This document shows positions 47,201 to 59,900 of a DNA stretch of 64,000 bases, piece after piece. The translations under genes and the position numbers were made by a program. This DNA is from Nilaparvata lugens. Its lineage: Eukaryota; Arthropoda; Insecta; Hemiptera; Delphacidae. The stretch covers positions 7,459,500 to 7,523,499 of the forward strand of contig NC_052517.1 of the NCBI RefSeq assembly GCF_014356525.2, in the 5' to 3' direction. Numbering within the stretch: the first letter of the stretch is position 1; each line of letters begins with the position of its first letter. Under the pieces are notes generated by a model. That model made no database searches and was not told where the DNA came from. It saw only the letters and a program-made list of their open reading frames with translations.

Positions 47201-50200
47201 CCTGTCTTCTTCTCTTTATTTTCCTCTCCTCGGTGGTGTGTTGATATGAGAGAATATTATTCTACAACCTTTTCAGTGAGTCGACAATAAATTATTTGTT
47301 GAAACACCGCCAATTTATGTAGTTACATCACAATATTGCAGAAGAAGAAGAAGATTATATTAGAGTTCCAAATTCTTGTAAATTACACTTATAGACTCAC
47401 CTTATAGATTAAAGTATAACGAGTCTTACAAAGTATGAAGAACTATTTATCACAATGAAGATTGAATACAATTAATTATACACTAAAAGTATTTAAATTG
47501 CATATAGATAGTTTAATATTGTAATGTAGTACATAAATTAGGGGTGTTTCAACTAATTATTGTCGACTCTCTGAGAATCCTTCTCATCCACACACGACTT
47601 GAAAGATAAAAATGACAAGAAGAAGAAGAGGGAGAAGAGGAAGAAGAAGAAGAAGAAGAAGAAGAAAAATAAGAGAAAAGCAGAAGAAGGAGAAGGTGAT
47701 GAAGAAAAAAGAGGAGAACGAGAAGACGAAGAAAAAGAATAAGGAGAAAATTCACTTTGAATATTGATACTACGATATTTTAATGAAAGTACATAAATCA
47801 GCGAGGTTTCAACAAGAAAATAATTGTAGACTAAGAATAATTGATGGAATAATAAATAGAAGCTGAAGAAGAAGAATGAGAGGGAGAAGTAAAAGAAGGG
47901 GAAGAACAGATAAGAAGAAAACAAAAAAGTCAAGAGTATGTCTCCAAGTTTCAGAGGTGATACTAAATATTCCAAAACTACCTCAGACATCTTAGGGCCG
48001 TTTGCACAGTATAGATTGCTAAACTCGATTAAGTTAATCCGAAAGTTTAAACTTGAATCGGTTTTCTCAGTGCATTTACTAATCCAGTTTAAGTTAAACT
48101 AGTTTAGCGTTAAGTTGGTAATAGAATGTCATCGTTTATACCATCAGGAAGGCTGATTTTTACAGGAAATTTGTTATTTGTTAACAAACCATTAAGTAAT
48201 TTGAGGTTATGTAGCTACTATTCAAGTATTTTCTTGTTCTTGTACAAAATCCACAGAGTTGTAAGCCGTAGCCCTACGGTTCTAAAAGTGAAAAGCGATC
48301 AAGAAATTCCTTAAAAACTTACGTTTAGTTGGCACCAGAAAATATATTTTAGAATGTAAGATAAAAAAAGATAATTTGTTACGCTTGAATCTACTACGGT
48401 CTTCCTCGTTTATTAGAAATCTCTGGAAAGCAATTAATATATCTCAGTTATGTGTTATTAAAAACATGTTTTCTAATCGAAGATCACTGTTAAAAATTGT
48501 CTTAATTTCTATCAAGTGGTATATTCAATCAAAATAGTAAATTGGCAGTTGCTGTACTCAAGCTAAACCGTTGAAAAATTCTCTATCCCAGAAATTTAAA
48601 TTATTTGTTTTTTGACCAATTTCTCTGTTTCAAAATTTCTTTGCAGTCATCTTTATTAATCGCATTAAAAACTTCTATCCATTACAATTATTTTCACATT
48701 CAAATAATGATTTACTATAACCTAAATTAATAATAATTATTGTCTACAGATACATTAAAAACAACCGTCGAAAAATAATTTACTATAATCTGTTTCCCCA
48801 TCAAATCTTTACAGATGTCAAGTTAATCCAAATTATTTGGTTTAAACCTCCTGCTTTGGAGGTTTAAACTTTCCCAGAGTTTAAGCTCAATACAGAGATT
48901 AAACTGTTACTGTGCAAACGGAATTTTAGTTTAAACCAAAATAAACCAGATTTGGTTTAAGCTTTAGCTTGAACTTACACTGTGCAAACGGCCCTAAATA
49001 GATCTCATTTATCTTAATAAAACAATATTGAAACTTGAAGTACCCTTTATTATTTTTAAAATATTACAACGACCAGTTTCGACCATAGGTCATTTTCAAG
49101 TTGAAATGTCTCATTTATCTCTATTCCGGAGTATGTGTTATCCAAATTTGGGAGAGGAATAGCACAAGGTTACCTTATTTTCCCTCTCCCCATCATTTTG
49201 ATAATGCACTTATTGTATAAATTGATAAAGAATATTCATATAAATAAAAATGATGGATATTATAGCTGACCATTGTATGTCCTCAGTATGTCCGGTGTAG
49301 TGCCTTTGAGCCTCTTCGTCTCTGTCATAAAGAACTGCCACAGCCCCCACGTAATAGAGCAGTTCCCCCGTTGGCAGAACCCACAGGTTTCTTTTCGTGT
49401 CGTGTCCGCGGTAGCCATATCTGTTCCACAACTGGTTAAGGAAAATTATCAAAATATTTCTAGACTAAATTTCATCATGGAGGTAATATGGCATAAGCAG
49501 ATACCCCATGGTATGTAGAATTCATTCAAAGTTTGCAAGATTTGTATCAAATTTTGGTGTTGTGTATCAAGTTGAGATGATACTGTATCATATCGTGTTG
49601 ATACTCTATCATTTGTGGAGGTACCATAGAGAAAAGATAGCATAAGAAGATATCCCATGGTTTGTAGAATTCATACAAAGTATGGAAGTTAAGGGCCGGT
49701 TTCCGAGCTCGGGATTCAGCCAAGTCCTAGACTTTAAACAGCTGGAGTCAGAAAATTGGCTTTCCAAAACGGGGTGTAGTCGCAGTCATTGTCATAGTCA
49801 CGTTTGAATTAAATTTCGAAAATCTAGAAAATTGAACACAAAATAGAATAAAGAGAGAATAGTGTAGAGTTTCAGCTATTTTGAATTATTTAGGAATGTC
49901 TAATTTCGTCAAGGAAAAACGTTTCCAATTATTGTAGAAATGAGAAAATATAAACTAATGTTAATAAAAACTGCGACTACGCCCCGTTTTGGAAAGCCAA
50001 TTCTCTGACTCCAGCTGTTTAAAGTCTAGAGTACAGTAATTGGACGACACGACTGAGTTTTTGAAAATTGAAATTTTATTAACACTACAACTACAAAGAA
50101 TACCGAATTAAAGAATTTCGGGAGCCGAGTGCTCTCGTCAAGTGATTGAGTAGAACTAACTGAAAATAACTAATTGAGACATAAAGAAGACAATGCATAG

Positions 50201-53200
50201 TCAGCTATATTCTATAACAATAGGGTTGTAATACTACTACTAACTTAGGACTTAGCTAAATCCCGAGCTCGGAAACGGCCCTTAGTATCTAATATGGTGT
50301 TGTGTTTCAAGTTGAGATGATACTGTATCATGTGTGGCGATACTGTATCATTTGTTGTGATACTGTATCAGTTATTGTGATACCATGAAGGAAAGATAGC
50401 ATAAGAAGATAACCCATGGCTTGTAGAATTAATTCAGGTTGGAAGTGTTCTATCAAATTATAGTGTTGTGTATCAAGTTGAGATGATACTGTATCATTTG
50501 TGGCGATACTGTATCATTTGTTGTGATACTGTATCAGTTATTGTGATACCATGAAGGAAAGATAGCATAAGAAGATAGCCCATGGCTTGAAGAATACATT
50601 CAGGTTGGAAGTGTTCTATCAAATTATAGTGTTGTGTATCAAGTTGAGATGATACTCTATCATGTGTGGCGATACTGTATCATTTGTTGTGATACTGTAT
50701 CAGTTATTGTGATACCATGGAGGAAAGATAGTATAAGAAGATAACCCATGGCTTGAAGAATACATTCAGGTTGGAAGTTTTCTATCAAATTATACTGTTG
50801 TGTATCAAGCTGAGATAATACTGTATCATTTGTGGCGATACTGTATCATGTGTGGTGATACTGTATCATTTACGAAATACAATTACAAGTGATGACTTCT
50901 CAAATACAATTGACTATTCTCATTTACATCTGACGTTTTCTCAAATACGTATGACTATTTCCAATTACAATTATTGATACTTTTTCAAATACAGTTTGCA
51001 AAGGTGTAGACTAAATTTTATCATCGAGGAAAAATGGCATAAGAAGATATCCCATGTTTTGTAGAATTCATGCCGTTTACAAGATTTGTATCAAATTATT
51101 GTGTAGTGTATCAAGTTTAGATGATGGTGTATCATATTGTGCTGATACTGTATCAAGTTAGATGATACTGTATCATTTATGAGGATACCATAGAGAAAAG
51201 ATAGCATGAGAAGATATCCCATGGTTTGTAGAATTCATTCATCTTGGAAGCTTTGTATCAAGCAAATTATGGTGTTGTGTATCAAGTTGAGATGTTCCTG
51301 TAGCATTTGTGCCGATACTGTATCATGCGTGGTGATATTGTATAATTTATAGTGATACTGTATCATTTATCTTCTTATGCAATCTTTTCTCATAATGCAA
51401 TATGAACGTAATATCCAATATTGATTATCAAAACACATTCCTTTGTATTTATTGTCTTATTGCCATCACCTAAAAAACATTTTTGTGACCAAAAAATGAC
51501 ATTTTTGAGGAAATTTGAAAAAGGATACACCCAGTCTAGTTGTAGTCTTTTTTCGGGGGGTGAATTGTCGAAGGGCGCATGATGAAGAGGGGGGTAGAGG
51601 GTACGTCGCATCCCCCTTATCGTCACTCTGATTGGTTCCTCCTTCATTATTTCCAGGAGGGAGAAATCTGAAAATAAATTTATTAACATTATTATCAAAG
51701 ATAATAATTGATAATAGAATAATCATTAGCATAACTGAGAATACTATGCATGATATAAATTCAAATTTGAACACAACTTCTACCTGTTCAGTGTACAGTA
51801 GACCTCGCGCAGTTATAAACCATAGTCTCCTCTAATACTGTACATCAGAGTAAATTCTGTCCTGTCCTGTCGGCGAGATATCGGTGTATAAACGACTAAT
51901 GGCTGTTTGGGTTGTTGTATCGACAATGCTAATAATTTGTTGTAAACTGATATGCTACTATCATCTAAAGCTTACCGAGTTGAAAGCAAAGAAAAGTCGG
52001 GAGAAAATACTATGCTACTTCGAGTTATCAATTAGCATGCCTCACTGCATGCAATTAATATTCGACACAGCAGCTGTTTTATCACTAAGAAACATTGAGA
52101 TATTGTATCGCATGCGTCATTGCATGCAATTTATAATCCACTCGACAGCTGATTCATGATGAATGATTCTACAATTTGATTTTTACTCTAATATTGGCGT
52201 ATGAAGAAGGCTCATTTTTCCTTTTATATTATCCTTGAAATGCAAAATTTCCAAAAACCTTGTATATACGTCAACGCGCAATTTAAAAAGGAACATACCT
52301 GTCAAATTTCATGAGAATCTATTACCGCGTTTCGCCGTAAATGCGCAACATATTATAAATATAAAGAGAAATGCCAAACCGTCGACTTGAATCTTAGACC
52401 TCACTTCACTCGGTCAATAAAGGCACCTCATGTTCAAATTTGAACACAAATTATAGAAATGTTTTTGGAAAAAAGAGTTTTGAGTAGAAATGGTGGCCTT
52501 CTCAGTGAAATTTGGCGACCTACAGTGAGGTCTATAATAGTAGTATTTGAACAAAATTGATGTTCGAATCCTTCTCTATCATTCGACGAAGCAGAGAGTG
52601 CTTTCCTTCTCTATCTACGCAACGTTGCCAGATCGTTTTTCAGCATGAAGAAATATGATAAATTAAATATTCAATATCAGAGCTATATTTTATAGAAGGT
52701 AATAGCATAGAGAAACAATAGCGTAAGTAGATACCCCATGCTATAGGGAGTTTATGTCGTAACTTTTACTGTGATCTCAAGCCGATAGTCCACATAGCTC
52801 TTTCCCGTGAAGCTGTGTGATACTGGTAGTCTCTCATACTGTGCCGTTCATACACTCTCACCCCAATAAAACAGTAAAAATCAACAGTAATCGACAGTAA
52901 TCAACTTGAGATAACAGTGAAAGTTACGACATAAACTCCCTATACCATGGGGTATCTATTTACGCTATTGTTTCAAATCTCAAATCTCAAATCTTTTATT
53001 TGTCCCAAAAACATAATTACAATGACAAAAATGGTTATAAATGAAAGAAGTAAAATACAATATAAAATGAAAAAGAAAAATACCATTAATAGGATTATAC
53101 ATAACTATTTTAAAAAACGGGAAGTCCCTGCAAGGTTCGAGGAACCTGAGCGCAGAGGCCGAGTGTTCAATGCTTAACAGTACATGAAAATAATAATGGG

Positions 53201-53869
53201 ATATTATTAAGAAATAGGGAAAAGAAAAAGTGAGTGAGGAAGGGAAGAGAAAGAGCACAGTGAAGGCATGGGGGGAAGTAAAGAATAGTTGAAGATTACA
53301 TAAAAAACATGAGCAGTCTTTTTACTAAGCTATGAGGAAATTACATTGTCAAAATTACATTGTTCGAGATTATCCATGTATGAATTTCAATAAGCAGTTT
53401 TCTATTCAATTTACTAGTGATCAAATGGTTAGGAATAACATTGATGAGCTTTGATACCTGATATAAAAATTGGTTTCTACAAATTGATAAAATAGTATCT
53501 GTAATTTGAAAGGTAATAGATGAGGGACGGAGGTTATATGGTGAAACACGCAGGTTGAAAAGATTCATATGTTTATTTATTGTTTTTATTGTTGTTATAT
53601 ATTGTTTTTATATTGTGTTTCATATGTTTCTCTATGATAATAGCAAGACTCTTCTCCTATTTTTCTCCACTGCCATAATAACGTGGATCTCACTATACGG
53701 CAAAACCAAGCCAACGATAATTTATTTGGCCAGCGTAGGGAGCCGATTTTAACCTCTAAGGCGAGTGTAGCAAGCCTTCTCTAACCTCTGGCGAGCGGAG
53801 CGAGCTCAGTTCAATGAGGAAGAAGACTAGAGAAGAAGCAGAAGAAGAAGAAGACAGAAGAAGTGAAAA

Positions 53870-53900
<31 letters not shown>

Positions 53901-56900
53901 AGAAGAAAGAAAAGAATAGATGAAGAGTATCGGAGGAAGAATTGAGTTATTTAACTTCCAGAAGTAATATAAGGAGTAGGTGATGAGATGAAGAAGATGT
54001 TGGAAGAGAAGGAGGAGGAGGTGGAGAAGGAGAGAAGGATGAAACGGTGGTGGAGGAATAGAAGGAGTTGGAGGAGTCGGAAGTGGAAGAGAAGCATGAG
54101 AAGGAGGAAAAGTAGGTGGAGGAATAGGAGGAGAGAACAAGGAGAAGGAGGAGTAGAAAGAGAAGGAGGAGAATCATGAAACGGAGGAGAAAAACAGAAA
54201 AAGGAGGAGGAGGAGAAGGAGAAAAAGAAGAAGGAGGAAAAGGATGAGCCGGAAAAGAAGTAGGAGAGGCATGAGAAGGAGGAGTAGGAATAGAAGGAGG
54301 AGGAGAATCATGAAAAGGAGGAGAAACAGGAAAAGGAGGAGAAGAAGATGAATAAGAAGGAGAAGGGGGAAAAGGAGGAGCCGGAAGAGAAGTAGGAGAA
54401 GCATGAGAAGGAGGAGAAGGAGGAAAAGGTGGTGGAGGAATAGAAAGAGAGAGAAAGGAAAAGGAGGAGGAGGAGAAGGAGAAGGTGCAGGAGGAGCAGG
54501 AGGAAAGCGATCCCACGATAGAATATTTATTGTCGAATGGAGTAAGCTCAGTTCATCATCTTTGGCGAGCGGAGCGAGCCCACTTCATCATCTTTGACTT
54601 ATATATTCTATAAATCTTTTATGTACTGACCATTAGCCCTGACCGTTTCCTGAGGATCAGCAGCATACAGATTCCTAGGCCGACTCTTACTCCGTGACCG
54701 TCTCTTGGGCACCTCATGCCCTATCCCCTCCACCAAGACAGGTGCAGCTGGTGGAATGGCAGGTCCCCTGCTTCGAGATCGCCTCACCGGCGAATTAAGG
54801 CCCGGTTGCTCCCGGCCCGAGGTAGAACGTGTCCACGTCTGAGAACTCGTTGCGGAGTTGTGAGAAACTGCGCACCTGCAACAGAGAGAGGGGGGTTGGC
54901 TGTTAGGAGAGTTCCGTGTTTCTCTGCCGTTGAGCATTGTTGGTAACTCGAATCAGAAAATTTATTTTCTTTACTATAAGAAAGCTTGGAGCATTGTTGG
55001 TAATTTCAAGAACTCAAAAATTGAGTTTTTTCACTTTGCAAACTTTTGGAGAGTTGTTGGTAATTTTGATTATTGGAAAGCTATTTTTCTTCATTTTATA
55101 AAAAGGTGAAGTGAGAATATGGGATATTTCTCGCTGTTCTCTCTACAGAAATATATTTTTTTAGAAAATGGCTTCAAAACCCATGTACTATAAGTAAAAA
55201 TATCGGTACCAGTTCTGAACCGGTTTCTGCACGATTGTTCCAGAATGTAACCATTGAATATAATAAAAATGAGTCTCAATTCTCAGAGAACATTGAAATT
55301 GGGACTTTTTTCGATAAAATCATGAGCTTCTATGTTTTTTACTTATAGCTCCACTTTCTAATAAAACCAAGTTTTGATTCCTATGTGCCATAGAACGAAC
55401 ATGACAATTCAATTTGAATCGTCTGTTATGACCCAACCACAGTTATTAGTCAAGTTGTGAAAACGTTTGATTTGAGATAGCTCCACAAACAGAGAATCGC
55501 AGGTGGACAGATCATGGGACCAGGAAACGCAGATGTTGCAGCGATCAATGAGGAATCGTCAACATAGATTTCAAGAGTGTATTCGTTCAGGAGGAAGCCA
55601 TCTTGAAGAAGTAATTGTCGAAAAGTAATAGATGTTATTAATAATTCCCAAATGGCAAGTCTTGTAGTTTACATTAGTTTGAATACAATCATTTTTGCCC
55701 TTCCCACTAATGTTTTATGGCATTTTTAAAAGTTCCCGTTATTCTGTGTCACCCTATATTTGTGCAAAGCTCCTATACCAATACAGTGAATGCTTTCAAA
55801 CCAGATCGATCGACATAGATTATTGTAATGTACTTCAAAGAATTTTCCATGTTTTGAATTGCTAATTTGATTCCTATTTGCCATAGAACGAGCATGACAA
55901 TTCAAAAATTCTGATTTGAAGCTCATGATTTTATCGAAAAAAAGTCCCAATTTCAATGTACTCTGAATATGGAAACTCTTTTTCCTACAGTTACGTTGAA
56001 AAGTGGCCATTGCTGCACTGATTACAGAACGCAAAGAATCACTTTTCCGCTCTAGTGCGGCAAAAATTTTTCTGCACTCCAGATTTGCAACATGGCAACG
56101 CAAAATACTTAGTAGGTTATATGGAGCAACAGTGCAGCAAAATCAAAATGAAGTTGGTAACAGTGACTGCTGTGGCTGCTATAGTGAGCAGAGGTGCAAC
56201 CAAGCACAACGCGCTAATTATTATTCATTATATATTATAACCAAGGACAACGAGGACTTTAGGATTTTAGGATTAAGGTTTTTATCAATAATAAAATTGC
56301 ACAGAAAAACATTTGATGCATTTCAGGCAATTTCATCCATAATTACCCACTTTCATATTCAATGGTAACTGTAGGAAAAACTTAATGTGAAATACGTGCA
56401 CAAAGTTCCTCTGCTGCACTCAAGAAACCATTCCGCCCTCGCCTACGGCTCGGGCGTAAACGTTTCTTTCGGTGCAGCAAACTGTCACTTTGCGCACTAG
56501 TTGCACAAATAACTATTGGAACTCATTTTTTCCTATATTCAATGACAACATTCTGGAACAATCGTGCAGAAACCGGTTCAGAGCTGGTAGTTTTTACCAG
56601 CTCCCTGTACTGGTACAGGGAGCTGGTAAAAACTACCAGCTCTGAACCGGTTTCTGCACGATTGTTCCAGAATGTTGTCATTGAATATAGGAAAAAATGA
56701 GTTCCAATAGTTATTTGTGCAACTAGTGCGCAAAGTGACAGTTTGCTGCACCGAAAGAAACGTTTACGCCCGAGCCGTAGGCGAGGGCGGAATGGTTTCT
56801 TGAGTGCAGCAGAGGAACTTTGTGCACGTATTTCACATTAAGTTTTTCCTACAGTTACCATTGAATATGAAAAGTGGGTAATTATGGATGAAATTGCCTG

Positions 56901-59900
56901 AAATGCATCAAATGTTTTTCTGTGCAATTTTATTATTGATAAAAACCTTAATCCTAAAATCCTAAAGTCCTCGTTGTCCTTGGTTATAATATATAATGAA
57001 TAATAATTAGCGCGTTGTGCTTGGTTGCACCTCTGCTCACTATAGCAGCCACAGCAGTCACTGTTACCAACTTCATTTTGATTTTGCTGCACTGTTGCTC
57101 CATATAACCTACTAAGTATTTTGCGTTGCCATGTTGCAAATCTGGAGTGCAGAAAAATTTTTGCCGCACTAGAGCGGAAAAGTGATTCTTTGCGTTCTGT
57201 AATCAGTGCAGCAATGGCCACTTTTCAACGTAACTGTAGGAAAAAGAGTTTCCATATTCAGAGTACATTGAAATTGGGACTTTTTTCGATAAAATCAGGC
57301 GCTTCAAATCAGAATTTTTGAATTGTCATGCTCGTTCTATGGCAAATAGGAATCAAATTAGCAATTCAAAACATGGAAAATTCTTTGAAGTACATTACAA
57401 TAATCTATGTCGATCGATCTGGTTTGAAAGCATTCACTGTATTGGTATAGGAGCTTTGCACAAATATAGGGTGACACAGAATAACGGGAACTTTTAAAAA
57501 TGCCATAAAACATTAGTGGGAAGGGCAAAAATGATTGTATTCAAACTAATGTAAACTACAAGACTTGCCATTTGGGAATTATTAATAACATCTATTACTT
57601 TTCGACAATTACTTCTTCAAGATGGCTTCCTCCTGAACGAATACACTCTTGAAATCTATGTTGACGATTCCTCATTGATCGCTGCAACATCTGCGTTTCC
57701 TGGTCCCATGATCTGTCCACCTGCGATTCTCTGTTTGTGGAGCTATCTCAAATCAAACGTTTTCACAACTTGACTAATAACTGTGGTTGGGTCATAACAG
57801 ACGATTCAAAATTAAATTAACAATATCCCAGCTGAAATGTTGCAGCAATCGTTCAGGAATCTTCAACACAGATTTCAAGAGTGTATAAAAGTGTATTAGG
57901 AAGCCATCTTGAAGAAGTAATTGTCAAAAAGTAATAGATGTTATTAATAATTCCCAAATGGCTAGTCTTGTACTTTACCGTACATAAGTTTGAATAAAAT
58001 CATTTTTGCCCTTCCAAATAATGTTTTATTGCGTTTTTAAAACTTCAACGTTATTCTTTGTCACTCTATACATTGAACTTAATAAATTCATCATGGACTT
58101 TGGAGAAAGAATCCTACCCTAGAACATAAAATTATTCTAAGAATAGCTACAATTAAATACTTATTACACAAAAACTAAAAAGCGTCTATTTCTATGATCT
58201 ACACATTTACAGGTAGCTACATCTACAGAATCATGCATTCTATTAGTGATAATTTTGTGTGCGAAATAATATTTACTAAAGTTAACTAAACCAATACCAT
58301 TAGAGAAATCATTGAGGAACAAAGAGATAAAAAACTGATAATTTTCTCACATAGAAAACAAAACAGTCTACAAAAAAGAATGTTTATGAAAATAATCATA
58401 ATATAACCATAGAGAAACGATAGCATAAGTAGATATCCCATGGTATAGGGCATTTATGTCGGAACTTTTACTGTTATCCCAAGCCGATAGTTCACGTAGT
58501 TCTTTCCTATGCAGCTGTGTGACCCTGGTAGTCTCTCAAGTTGTGCCGTTCATACACTATCACCCCAACAAAACAGTAAAAATTGACAATAATCTACAGT
58601 AATCGGCTTGAGATAACAGTAAAAGTTGCGACATAAATTCCTTATACCATGGGATATCTACTTACGCTATTGTTTCTCTATGATATAACACAGCAAATAC
58701 ATGAAGGACCTCTGGTGGATATTCACGAATTAGCTGCTTCAAAACTTGTGAAAATGAAACAAATTATATTGAAATAAGCATAGCTTGAAACGGAAGATCA
58801 TTCCTTCAATATTATCAAAACAAAAAGAAAATTCCTTTCTTCGAATTAATAAATTTTTCAAAAGATTCAAATGATCTGTTGAACTACTTGATTTGACTGG
58901 TTAATGTTCTTGAGCCTAAAAATAATGATTTTCAAGTAATTATTTTCTCGTTCAATTAATCTTTAATGTAATAAAGGAAAGAATTATTTTCTTATACACG
59001 TAGGGGATAGGAAATTCACGAATGACGCATCATCACGTCTCAACTACTCAACTGATTGACTTGAAATTTTGCATATACATTCTTAATTAACCGAGGGTGA
59101 TTGTATGCAGGACCTCCTATATAGTATACTACCGGATCTGAGCCTAGAAAAAAATGGCCGCCGTATGTGGTGGTCTCATAGAAATTCTTACTAATAAAAA
59201 ATCACTAATCAGCTGTTAGAAGCGTCTCATTTTGTCGAAATCTCAGTTCGTCTAGCTCCCGTTTAAAATATCGATGCCGGCCACCACATACGGCGGCCAT
59301 TTTTTTTTGTAGGCGCAGGTCCGGTATATAGGTAGTCCTGTTCACGGTATATAGAAGAAGATGGTAGGTGTCACGCGCATGTTTGTGCTAAATTCCCGGT
59401 GTAGCTGACGTCATTTTATATCCAATCATCTGTTTTTAACAAATAAGTTTCATAAATTGCCAATAGGTGCTAAAAACCTCGGTTGGTGGCGATGACGCAA
59501 TCTAGCTGGCTGGCCACTGCGCACACATTTCATGACCCCTACCGTTTTCATCTAAATACCGTGGTCCTGTTGTAGGCCTATTTTCAATTCTTCAAGATTT
59601 CATAAGGTCAAGTTACCAGTTTGTCAAGTTTTTGATTACACCCTTGCGGAGAAAGGGTTACCCGCTAGTAGTCAATATAGCCAATCGTTGTCGTCATCTT
59701 CCTACAAGACCAATATAACCAATATCAACCATAATTTTGTTTCAAACTCTTTCACCATTTTGTCTCTAATTTTTACCTCTTGGCCGGCAATTGTGTACAT
59801 TCTTTTGGCCCCGTTCATTTTGAGAACTTGACCCAGGTCTTCTAGAACTTCTTCGAAAGGCTGTGAAGTTCTGAGGTTGAGTAACACACGACACTGCAAA

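Larger units (their letters stand above)
58960..59668 (+). mobile_element. Helitron H3 copy with nested MITEs
   Basis: ATAAAGGAAAGAATT to AAGGGTTACCCGCTAG followed by T. Its GGTTATAGGCCTATTT landmark is split by about 460 bp of inserted MITEs. Confidence 0.78.

Noticed and set aside
53947..54516. A 189-residue Ser/Pro-rich reading on the - strand
   Set aside because: Same cause: low-complexity GGA/GAA tract inside DCX-EMAP intron 3.
54790..54825. A micro-intron or programmed frameshift to explain exon 3
   Set aside because: No GT-AG pair gives a workable intron that removes the stop and keeps both domains, and no slippery heptamer with downstream structure is evident. A single-base indel is simpler.
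56003..56368. A 121-residue reading repeated exactly on the other strand at 56838-57221
   Set aside because: Its duplication is due to the palindrome. No recognisable domain, and the related 14.7-15.7 kb block does not keep the frame, so it is not called as a gene.
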